A program made the translations under genes and the position numbers. From the NCBI GenBank assembly GCA_023245775.1, contig JAHFJR010000014.1:1-34729 (forward strand): DNA of 34,729 bases, given 5' to 3'. The stretch is from Candidatus Peribacteria bacterium. Lineage in GTDB: Bacteria; Patescibacteriota; Gracilibacteria; Peribacterales; Peribacteraceae. Below are positions 1 through 6,793 of this stretch, one piece after another (positions within the stretch are counted from its first letter, which is position 1; the number at the start of each line of letters is the position of its first letter). Below the pieces are notes generated by a model that saw only the letters and a list, made by a program, of their open reading frames with translations, searched no databases and was not told where the DNA came from.

Positions 1-18
1 AATCCATTGGTGGAGTGG

Positions 19-43
19 CACGGGTTTGCCGCAGCAACCCGTG
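19..43. repeat. hairpin followed by a G-tract
   Basis: CACGGGTT at 19-26 pairs with AACCCGTG at 36-43, with a short GC-containing loop. A run of G follows directly, and there is no T-tract, so it is not a typical terminator. It may belong to an element that starts upstream of the window. I see no gene in 1-202. Confidence 0.5.
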
Positions 44-61
44 GGGGGGGGGATCTTTCGG

Positions 62-79
62 GGAACCTCTGAAGAATGC
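62..79 (+). repeat. solo end resembling the terminal repeat of the MITE at 9091-9236
   Basis: The 18 bases starting GGAACCTCTGAA match 9091-9108 at 17 of 18 positions. No partner in opposite orientation is visible nearby, so this looks like a relic or a solo end. Confidence 0.45.
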
Positions 80-129
80 AGACCGTTCCATGGATATGCA
101 TGCAAAAGCGAGGCGGCTAACTATGTCGC

Positions 130-158
130 TTGATTAATAGTATAATATATTGTATAAT
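130..158 (+). promoter_or_regulatory. sigma70-type promoter for the gene at 203
   Basis: TTGATT at 130-135 and TATAAT at 153-158 are separated by 17 bp. A second TATAAT lies at 141-146. The start codon at 203 follows with a Shine-Dalgarno-like GAAAGGA at 188-194. Confidence 0.75.
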
Positions 159-202
159 AGTAGTGCTGTTCATTCACACCAACACTTGAAAGGAACTTCG
201 CA

Positions 203-775
203 ATGTCGTCGCCCATTCTTCCGCCCCCTGCCCCTGCCCAGGAAATTTTCGTGCCGAAATGGATGGTCATTCTGGCCATCATCGCGATGCCAAGTATCGT
301 GATTGCCTCTCTCGCAATCTCAACGGGTACCGCGGCCGCATGCAACATGTTTCTCGGATTCGGGGCATTCGGTGTCCTTTGGATGTTGTGGACGCATTCG
401 TCCACTGCCAAGCACATCGAGCCCATGGAATTTGTCCTAGGCATTGCCATCTTGGCCGTTGGTGCAGCGATCGGCTCGTCGCCGACTGCCTACCCAACAC
501 TTGCGCAGTATTGGGAGAAGACTCCCCTGCGGAATGCCTCCCCCATTCAGGCTCCCAAGCCTGAGTACTGGACAGTTGACAGTCGCACGATCAGTGCGAC
601 TAAGAAATTGCCGAACGAAGTTCACCTGGTCATTCTCCTCCCAGGAAATGCCAGAGGAACATTTGTCGATGCAAATGGTTTCGTCGTTCCTGACGGGATC
701 GATGAGGTCCGTGTGTTTCTGCAAAATAGAGTCGATGACCGCACGTCATCGTCTCTTAGCGTCGCAGTCAAGTAA
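203..775 (+). CDS. small membrane protein of unknown function
   Basis: A 190-residue protein that I do not recognise. After a proline-rich start it has three hydrophobic stretches that look like membrane helices (about residues 19-41, 46-63 and 75-92). A hydrophilic C-terminal domain of about 95 residues follows and could sit outside or inside the membrane. The ATG at 203 is supported by a Shine-Dalgarno-like GAAAGGA 8 nt upstream and a good promoter at 130-158. The gene stands alone, and a terminator at 806-834 ends it. The gene on its right points the other way. Confidence 0.75.
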   Translation: MSSPILPPPAPAQEIFVPKWMVILAIIAMPSIVIASLAISTGTAAACNMFLGFGAFGVLWMLWTHSSTAKHIEPMEFVLGIAILAVGAAIGSSPTAYPTLAQYWEKTPLRNASPIQAPKPEYWTVDSRTISATKKLPNEVHLVILLPGNARGTFVDANGFVVPDGIDEVRVFLQNRVDDRTSSSLSVAVK

Positions 776-805
776 TGTTTCTGAATTTTCGAATGAACAG
801 CAACC

Positions 806-834
806 GCCGGCAGCTTGTAGCTGCCGGCAATTTT
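806..834 (+). terminator. rho-independent terminator
   Basis: GCCGGCAGCT at 806-815 pairs perfectly with 819-828 around a TGT loop, and AATTTT follows. It closes the gene at 203-775. On the opposite strand the hairpin lacks a T-tract, so it would only weakly end the convergent gene whose stop is at 856. Confidence 0.75.
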
Positions 835-855
835 GAAGTATCCGATTTTGCTCTC

Positions 856-3800
856 TCAAAGAGTATTACTTTCTACAGTCTCTTCATCCATTTCTTCGGT
901 TGATTTTCCAGCTTCGCTTGGACGATTTGGAGTATCACTCGGTTTTGAGCTCGTTGCAGGCTTCGATTCCTTATCATTTCCTTTCCCGCCCTCGCTTGCA
1001 TTATTTTCAGCGTCGTCAGTTGGTTTTCTTCCATCAGTTGTCTTGTTGCCAACATCATTAGGTTTTTCCCCTTCTTTAGGTCTCTTTGCCTGATCAACCG
1101 ATTTGCCGCCTTCGTTTTCTTTACCTTCCTTATCCGTAGGTTGTGTTGCTTCCTTCGATGTACCAGTAGTATCACTTGGCTTTGAACCATCTGCAGGTGT
1201 GGATCCCTTCTCACTCGGGTTGCTTCCTTCCCTTGCCTTTCCTCCAGTACCATCCCTTGGTTTTGTCCCTTCGTTTGGCTTACCAGTAGCATCACTTGGC
1301 TTTGAACCATCTGCAGGTGTGGATCCCTTCTCACTCGGTCTGTTTCCTTCCTTTGCATTTCCTCCAGTACCATCCGTTGGCCTTGTCCCTTCGTTTGGCT
1401 TACCAGTAGCATCACTGGGCTTTGAACCATCTGCAGGTGTGGATTCCTTATCATTTGGTATGCCTCCTTCCGCAGCTTTTGCTCCTGTACTTTCACGAGG
1501 AGTGCCTGCTTCCGAGGCTTTATTTCTTTCAGTACTATCACTGGGTTTCCCCTCCTCTGTTGGTGCCTCGGATCCATCTGGAGGACCTGCAAAAAATGGC
1601 ATCTCATAGGGCAAACCAAGCAATGCAAGAATACCATTGAGTTGCGGAATACCTTCACGGTAACTAGCTTGGTTTCGTACAGCGATCTTCTCGGAATCTC
1701 TTTTGTTGCTGGTATCACTATCTCGCAGAATTTTGTAACGATTTCGAATCAGCGTGACTCGATCGCCGATGGATGTTCTGAGCGCATCGAGTTCATCAGT
1801 TGGGCATTTCATTTCTCTCCTCATCAGATACACGACGGCCATGTCCCGAGATAGGCGAATAAGATCCATTCGCTTCTTCTCTGTTCCGATAACGAGGGAA
1901 AATGGTCTCTCTTTGGTACCTTTTAGTCCTTGTTCCAGATCCACAAGAGCAAGTTCAACCTCTGCAAGGTTTTTCTCCCCCATCGTCTTGATATCTTCAG
2001 CTCGTCCCCACATCCCATCTCCGCCTTTCTCCGTGTCTCCGACGATTTCCTCAAAGAGGCGATTCAGTTCCCGCTTCAGGTTGTCCTGTTCCTTTGGCGT
2101 GATGCCGAGCTCTTCTTTCCGACCGTAGCCGTCGGTGGTCGCCGTCAGGCGCATGGTGCGCACGAGGGCGAGGGCTGCGCGTTCGCTGAACGCCTTCTCC
2201 ATACTGTCGATGCGCTTGCCAAACGTACTCTTTTGCAGGATCTCCTCGATGACCTTCACGACTTCCTCCTTCCCACCTCCGAAGGACGTGAGCACGCTGG
2301 AGGGGAGGTTTTTCGCAATGCGCGCGCTGAGTGCCTTCGTATCGCGTAGCTCGCTCATGCGCTTCTCGTAGATGTCTAACTTTCCTTTGAGTTCATCGAA
2401 TCCTTGTCCATTGCTACTCAGTGGACCCGAGCCGAGCCATGGCTCCGTGAGCATGGACCTGAGGCCGCCGATACTTTTGACCGAGGCGAAGCCGCGTGGG
2501 AGCGAAACAACGTACTGTGCGATGTAAGCGGCTGCGGTATTCAGAATCGAGCTTGCATCGAGTGTGTCCGGGCCTGTCAGGAGATCGATCTTGTCTTTCG
2601 TGAGTGGCGGGTCTTCGTGGACACTTGCAACCATCACGGCGTACTTCAGTGCTTCGATGTCCGTGAAAATTTCCGTGAGCGGCTTGTCCTGCTCGCGAAT
2701 CTTGTTGAACTTCTTCTGGAGGAGCTGTGCGGCATCATTTTCAAGGAGGCCAGAGGCACAGAGGTTCCGTATGAATTCCTGTGTCTCCAGGTCAAGCAGG
2801 CCGCCGTCCTCCGTTATTTCTTTCGCATGCGCGGGGTCGCTGTCCATCGCACGGACCTTCTCGTACGTTGCGAATTCGGCGGTTCTGCTCGGCGTCTTCG
2901 GATTCTCGATCCTCGCTGCCGTGTCCTTGCTTCGAACCTTCACTCGCTTCTCCTTGTCGTTGAAGCGTGTGACGATGCCCATCAGGGTGCTGCTTGCGTA
3001 CTCATCGCGTGCGATCTGCTGGCCCTCGACGACGAGGCCCATGTACTTGACCTTCTCTGCCCTATCGAGTTCGTCGAAGTACACCTTGCTGTCCAGACCT
3101 TTCTGAATCGCATCGACATCTGCGAAATTCTTCGGACGATCGGCAGCGAGCATGTAGAAGATATGCGCGATGGATTTCCCGATGCCTTTCTCATTGCTCT
3201 TCAGGCTCTGGACATTCGCTTTCCGATCCTCTCGACTACTCATCCCCATCGCGATCATCTGTTTCTCGAGGGCATCGTAGAGTGGCTTCCCTCTGGGATG
3301 CAGTTCGGGCAGGTACTGTGCGTCGGCGGAAGCAAGCATCGTTTGTCCGTCGTCGATCGCGAGGACTCCTCCCAGTTCCGTTCCTCCCATATCGGGTCGA
3401 AACGCTTCGGCGATCGTGCCTAGGTTGACGTGTGCAAGCACTCCCAGATCCCGCTGTGTCATACCTAGGTCGACGGCGAGTGCGTGATTCTTCTCCAGGA
3501 ATCTGGCCATGGTGCTGATCCTATCGTTGCTCCGCCTTGGACCCGTGAGTCCGACTGCCGCAGCGAGATCGAGGATCTTCTCCTTACTCATGCCCATGAG
3601 TTTCTTGAAGCCTCCGGCCATGTCATTCAGTGCGTTCTCGTTGCCATTCACCAATTTGTCATACGCTAGGTAACCACCGATGCTGTAGAGGGCAAATCTC
3701 CCCAGACCGTTTTCGCTCTTCAGGGCTTTCCATACGGCGAGGCCGCCGATGGCGAAGAAGAACAATTTCCACTGCGGTTCCAAATTATTGAAGTTGTCGA

Positions 3801-4620
3801 CGATGTTCGTCGCCTCCATCCTCTTCTTCGTTTCTTCGACGCTGCCACTCAGCTTCGTCTCCATCACGAGTGCGTCCATTCTCGAGAGCCGTGCGTCGGT
3901 TTGACTGTTACGGTAGCTCTTTTCCATGTCGCGTAGCATCTGAGCGCGTTCTTCAGGAGGAATATTCGTGATGTATCCCTTCAGTTCGTCCGATGGCGGA
4001 CGCACGATGCTCGTCGATGGATTCAGGATCTCGGTAGGATTCGTCGCAGTCGTATCCGTCATGTCGGGATTGCCGTCTCTCCATTGCTCGTAGAGGTTGT
4101 ACATTCTTCCGCCGCCTTTTGTCTTGTTATTCAGGACTGAGAGCGCTTCGGCAGCGATGGGATTCGGGCGGTCTCCTGCCATGGAGGTCAGGATCTCCAG
4201 AATGGTGGTGATGCGGCCTTGGTCCAGTGGCAGCGAAAAAAGCGCGCGATGTGCATCTTTCTCTCGTACTTCTTGCGGTATTTTCTTCTGCATGAACGCT
4301 TCGAACGCTCGCAGTCTTTCGTCCGGTGTCTGTTTGTACAGGTCATCCAGATTGATGTTCCCAGTGTTCTTGTTCCTGTCGATCGGTGCTGAAAAAATAG
4401 TAGGAGCATTGAAGGCCCGCAGACGTGACTGATCATCCAGTCTCTCCTGCTCGCGTTCTCTCTCGGGAGAGAGAAAATTCTCCGTGGTTTCGCTGGCTCT
4501 TCCCGTCAGGCCTGCGATGAATTTTGGAATCATCGATCGACGGTCGCCTTCGGAGTTGGCGCGAAGCAGACGCTGCTCGCGATGGTCGTCTTGCCAGAGC
4601 TGGAAGAGAAGATGTGTCAT
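856..4620 (-). CDS. very large unknown protein with a repetitive low-complexity tail
   Basis: A 1254-residue protein with no family I recognise. Its N-terminal ~270 residues are hydrophilic and helical. Two hydrophobic stretches at about 283-303 and 311-328 could form a membrane hairpin. A long, charged, mostly helical region follows to about residue 1000. The last ~250 residues are rich in Lys, Pro, Ser, Asp, Glu and Gly and made of degenerate repeats of the type GSKPSDATGKPNEGT, encoded by a 120-bp tandem repeat. Such a tail looks disordered and may be a cell-wall spacer or a flexible linker. The ATG at 4620 overlaps the stop of the upstream gene (ATGA), so the two are probably translationally coupled. 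Location and role are unknown. Confidence 0.85.
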   Translation of the reverse strand: MTHLLFQLWQDDHREQRLLRANSEGDRRSMIPKFIAGLTGRASETTENFLSPEREREQERLDDQSRLRAFNAPTIFSAPIDRNKNTGNINLDDLYKQTPDERLRAFEAFMQKKIPQEVREKDAHRALFSLPLDQGRITTILEILTSMAGDRPNPIAAEALSVLNNKTKGGGRMYNLYEQWRDGNPDMTDTTATNPTEILNPSTSIVRPPSDELKGYITNIPPEERAQMLRDMEKSYRNSQTDARLSRMDALVMETKLSGSVEETKKRMEATNIVDNFNNLEPQWKLFFFAIGGLAVWKALKSENGLGRFALYSIGGYLAYDKLVNGNENALNDMAGGFKKLMGMSKEKILDLAAAVGLTGPRRSNDRISTMARFLEKNHALAVDLGMTQRDLGVLAHVNLGTIAEAFRPDMGGTELGGVLAIDDGQTMLASADAQYLPELHPRGKPLYDALEKQMIAMGMSSREDRKANVQSLKSNEKGIGKSIAHIFYMLAADRPKNFADVDAIQKGLDSKVYFDELDRAEKVKYMGLVVEGQQIARDEYASSTLMGIVTRFNDKEKRVKVRSKDTAARIENPKTPSRTAEFATYEKVRAMDSDPAHAKEITEDGGLLDLETQEFIRNLCASGLLENDAAQLLQKKFNKIREQDKPLTEIFTDIEALKYAVMVASVHEDPPLTKDKIDLLTGPDTLDASSILNTAAAYIAQYVVSLPRGFASVKSIGGLRSMLTEPWLGSGPLSSNGQGFDELKGKLDIYEKRMSELRDTKALSARIAKNLPSSVLTSFGGGKEEVVKVIEEILQKSTFGKRIDSMEKAFSERAALALVRTMRLTATTDGYGRKEELGITPKEQDNLKRELNRLFEEIVGDTEKGGDGMWGRAEDIKTMGEKNLAEVELALVDLEQGLKGTKERPFSLVIGTEKKRMDLIRLSRDMAVVYLMRREMKCPTDELDALRTSIGDRVTLIRNRYKILRDSDTSNKRDSEKIAVRNQASYREGIPQLNGILALLGLPYEMPFFAGPPDGSEAPTEEGKPSDSTERNKASEAGTPRESTGAKAAEGGIPNDKESTPADGSKPSDATGKPNEGTRPTDGTGGNAKEGNRPSEKGSTPADGSKPSDATGKPNEGTKPRDGTGGKAREGSNPSEKGSTPADGSKPSDTTGTSKEATQPTDKEGKENEGGKSVDQAKRPKEGEKPNDVGNKTTDGRKPTDDAENNASEGGKGNDKESKPATSSKPSDTPNRPSEAGKSTEEMDEETVESNTL
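1174..1470. repeat. tandem repeat of 120 bp inside the gene at 856-4620
   Basis: The same stretch beginning with TCAC(T)TGGCTTTGAACCATC recurs at about 1174, 1294 and 1414, a period of 120 bp (40 codons) with roughly 2.5 copies. The copies are close to identical, which suggests recent expansion or ongoing recombination. They encode the repetitive C-terminal tail. Confidence 0.8.
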
Positions 4621-5570
4621 GAAGAATGTGCATCAGAAGATGGAGCGCCCACGCTCTTCTTGCCGCCGAGGTAGCCTTGCCTCTCTGCAAGTTTGGTTCC
4701 TGCAAATCCCAGTCCGGCCCACGCGAATGAGAGCCCCCCCGTGGGTACGAGTAATCCTGCGCTGACACCGGCGCCAAGAACGGCTTTCCAGTTATTCGAT
4801 GCTGTGTTCTTCACCCAGTTCCAACTGTTTCTGATTCCACCTTTCGTTCCATTGACTTTGTCGCCGAAAACTTTCTTCCAGCTCCAACCAATTCCCTTTC
4901 CAATTCCCTTCGTGAGTGCGATCGGCAGATCGACGGGTGCGCGTACGCCGTTCCACATTTTCTTGAACATATTTAGGCCGCTTGATTCCACTCTGCCACT
5001 GAACCATTCATTCAGTTGTCCAAGTCCGGCAAGTCCAACTCCTGCAAGTGCTGTTGGCCCGACGAAATCCCAGAGGTACCCCAGCGCCGGATATGTTGCA
5101 TATGCTCCAGTGTTCAAATTCAGAGCACTGGTGACGGAGGTAATGCCACTCTGGATCGCACCCGCGACTTCCGGAAGGTACGGAATATTCCCGAGGATCG
5201 GAAGGCTGGAGAGCGTCCCCGCTCCTGCAACGAGTGCCGTTGCACTGGCGACCCCCGCGTAGGGGACCGAAGCATTGATGCCTGTCTGAGTTTTCTCTTC
5301 GAGTCGAGCGAGGGAATAGTTGCGTACGTTCGACGGCGGAGGTGTTCCTGTTACAGGAGCAGCAGGAGGAATGACAGTATTTGCAGCTGCTGGAGACGGA
5401 GTGACTGCAGGAGCAGGTGTCCCCTGCGGTGTCAGGAGATTCTGTGTCTGCCGCTGTATATTTGTACTGGTATTGGCAGCATTTGCAGCCACCTGTGGCG
5501 AAGGACTCAGTGCCGCAGGCACGGGTGGCGGTACATTCGGGCCTGGTGGGACGTTTGGGTTTGTTGTCAT
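4617..5570 (-). CDS. proline/alanine-rich membrane protein of unknown function
   Basis: A protein of 317 residues. Its first ~95 residues are rich in Pro, Ala, Asn and Thr and look disordered. Several hydrophobic glycine/alanine-rich segments follow (near YAGVASATALVAG, PTALAGVGLAGLG and AVLGAGVSAGLL), so it is probably membrane-embedded. I chose the ATG at 5570 (start MTTNPNVPPG). The frame stays open to 5687, but that extension runs through the promoter at 5592-5620 and into a repeat element. No strong Shine-Dalgarno is present. It is first in a two-gene operon with the 1254-residue protein, overlapping it by four bases, so the two may work together. I recognise no family. Confidence 0.75.
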   Translation of the reverse strand: MTTNPNVPPGPNVPPPVPAALSPSPQVAANAANTSTNIQRQTQNLLTPQGTPAPAVTPSPAAANTVIPPAAPVTGTPPPSNVRNYSLARLEEKTQTGINASVPYAGVASATALVAGAGTLSSLPILGNIPYLPEVAGAIQSGITSVTSALNLNTGAYATYPALGYLWDFVGPTALAGVGLAGLGQLNEWFSGRVESSGLNMFKKMWNGVRAPVDLPIALTKGIGKGIGWSWKKVFGDKVNGTKGGIRNSWNWVKNTASNNWKAVLGAGVSAGLLVPTGGLSFAWAGLGFAGTKLAERQGYLGGKKSVGAPSSDAHSS

Positions 5571-5591
5571 GTGTCTTGTCAAAATCTCTCT

Positions 5592-5620
5592 ATTATAGCG
5601 AAAATTCCTCGACATGGCAA
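5592..5620 (-). promoter_or_regulatory. promoter of the two-gene operon 5570-856
   Basis: On the minus strand TTGCCA (5620-5615) and TATAAT (5597-5592) are separated by exactly 17 bp. The start codon at 5570 lies 21 nt past the -10 box, so the leader is short. The promoter lies only ~20 bp from the edge of the repeat at 5640. Confidence 0.75.
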
Positions 5621-5639
5621 TTGCCCTGTTGAGAATGGC

Positions 5640-5799
5640 GGTCCTCATCCCTGCCTGCCGGTAGGCAGGTCCCGACCTCCTCTCCACCCTTCGATGGACT
5701 CAGGGCAAGCTGAGGTGGAGAGGAGGGGGCCCGAATTTCAAGAAAAACAGTGCATCCTTCTCCGGCCCGCAGGCGGGAGAAGGACCGAGGATGAGGACC
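5640..5799 (+). repeat. nested-palindrome interspersed repeat, copy 1
   Basis: 160 bp bounded by GGTCCTCATCC and its inverse GGATGAGGACC. Inside it are three further inverted repeats in series: CCTGCCTGCCGGTAGGCAGG, a CTCCTCTCCACC / GGTGGAGAGGAG pair around a ~29-nt loop, and a CTTCTCC / GGAGAAGG pair around a GC-rich loop. It is a direct repeat of copy 2 (6225-6361) and an inverted homologue of copy 3 (33773-33932). It contains no gene of its own. Confidence 0.85.
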
Positions 5800-5806
5800 G
5801 TCATTC

Positions 5807-6172
5807 TCAGCACGACTTCCTCATTTGCTCGAGAACAATCGACAAATTTTGCACAACATCCTGATTGCGAAAACGTATTATTTTGAATCCTGATGCAATA
5901 AGGTGCTCTTCACGTAGAGCATCACGTTCTTCCAATTCATCATGAATATTTCCATCGATTTCGACAATGACCCGATGTTTCATACAACAAAAATCTGCAA
6001 CAAATGGTCCCAGTGGCACCTGTCTTCGAAACTTGCATCCACATTTCCGTGAACGAATCGCATCCCAGAGAACTTTCTCTGCTTCCGTCATCCTTCGACG
6101 CAATGTGCGTGCATAGAGAATCTTCTTGAAATTCTGCTGAGTGAGATGAAGTTGAACCGACTGGTCTTGCAT
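5807..6172 (-). CDS. DUF559 family, putative PD-(D/E)XK endonuclease
   Basis: A 121-residue protein with the DUF559 pattern. It has LRRRMTEAEKVLWDAIR near residues 24-40, KFRRQ (47-51), a phenylalanine-valine-alanine-Asp60 turn, VEIDG (70-74, with Glu71 and Asp73 as likely metal ligands), and a C-terminal GFKIIRF. The family is related to Vsr-like single-strand or mismatch nucleases, but its role is poorly known. The full family length is present and no key residue seems missing. The gene fills the space between two direct copies of a nested-palindrome repeat, whose edges lie 8 nt past its stop and 52 nt before its start. It may therefore move with, or act on, those repeats. No clear Shine-Dalgarno is visible. 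Confidence 0.85.
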   Translation of the reverse strand: MQDQSVQLHLTQQNFKKILYARTLRRRMTEAEKVLWDAIRSRKCGCKFRRQVPLGPFVADFCCMKHRVIVEIDGNIHDELEERDALREEHLIASGFKIIRFRNQDVVQNLSIVLEQMRKSC

Positions 6173-6224
6173 AGCGGCTATTCTAGCTTGCTTTTCCTAG
6201 AGGGTCATTTCTCCGCTGTTTTAC

Positions 6225-6361
6225 GGTCCTCATCCCTGCCTGCCGGTAGGCAGGTCCCGACCTCCTCTCCACCGCGGTGGAGAGGAGGGGGCCCGAATTT
6301 CAAGAAAAACAGTGCATCCTTCTCCGGCCAGCAGGCGGGAGAAGGACCGAGGATGAGGACC
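6225..6361 (+). repeat. nested-palindrome interspersed repeat, copy 2 (internally deleted)
   Basis: 137 bp, nearly identical to copy 1 in its outer parts and in the same orientation. The central loop of ~29 nt is missing, so the inner arms meet as CTCCACCGCGGTGGAG. The high similarity of copies 1 and 2 suggests recent duplication or gene conversion around the DUF559 gene. Confidence 0.85.
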
Positions 6362-6376
6362 GACCGTTGTCCACAC

Positions 6377-6405
6377 TTGCGCCTCTTCAAACTTTTTGCT
6401 ATAAT
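6377..6405 (+). promoter_or_regulatory. promoter for 6435-9043
   Basis: TTGCGC at 6377-6382 and TATAAT at 6400-6405 with a 17-bp spacer. The start codon is 29 nt downstream of the -10 box. The promoter begins 15 bp past repeat copy 2. Confidence 0.7.
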
Positions 6406-6434
6406 AGTCGCAGTCAATATCAATATTCATCTCC

Positions 6435-6770
6435 ATGTCCGATTCAACTGTGATTTCTACGGCTCAAAATCGTGCTCTTGCAGAGCAGGTCTACGACATG
6501 ATCATGGGCGACATCGAACCGGATTTGCTCCTCGCAAATATTCCTCTTCTCGATGAAACGTATCAGGGTGAGACTCCGGAGGAACATGAGTCTCGCCTCC
6601 AGCGCTACGCCGTCTCATATAAGAAATTCGATCTCGAAATGGCGAAGTTTATGACCGATGTGAACGGCAATGTTCGTGCCACCCAGCGCGCCGCTCTCAG
6701 GGAGAAAGAGGATCAGGCCAAAACCGAGGAACAGAACGCTCTTACTTCCATCGCTTCAGCCTTCGCCTGA
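6435..6770 (+). CDS. small acidic helical protein of unknown function
   Basis: 111 residues, mostly helical and acidic, with no signal peptide or membrane segment, so it is probably cytoplasmic. I do not recognise a family. The start MSDSTV at 6435 is the first ATG after the promoter, and no Shine-Dalgarno precedes it. It ends in TGA, and the next gene starts 23 nt later on the same strand, so the two form an operon. The small gene at 27693-27905 also opens a cluster of large unknown proteins, so a similar arrangement may occur twice. Confidence 0.75.
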   Translation: MSDSTVISTAQNRALAEQVYDMIMGDIEPDLLLANIPLLDETYQGETPEEHESRLQRYAVSYKKFDLEMAKFMTDVNGNVRATQRAALREKEDQAKTEEQNALTSIASAFA

Positions 6771-6793
6771 AGCACTCATTTCCCCCTCCTTCT

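Noticed and set aside
2404..3423. Open frame of 339 codons on the plus strand
   Set aside because: It lies wholly within the 1254-residue minus-strand gene and looks like an antisense shadow.
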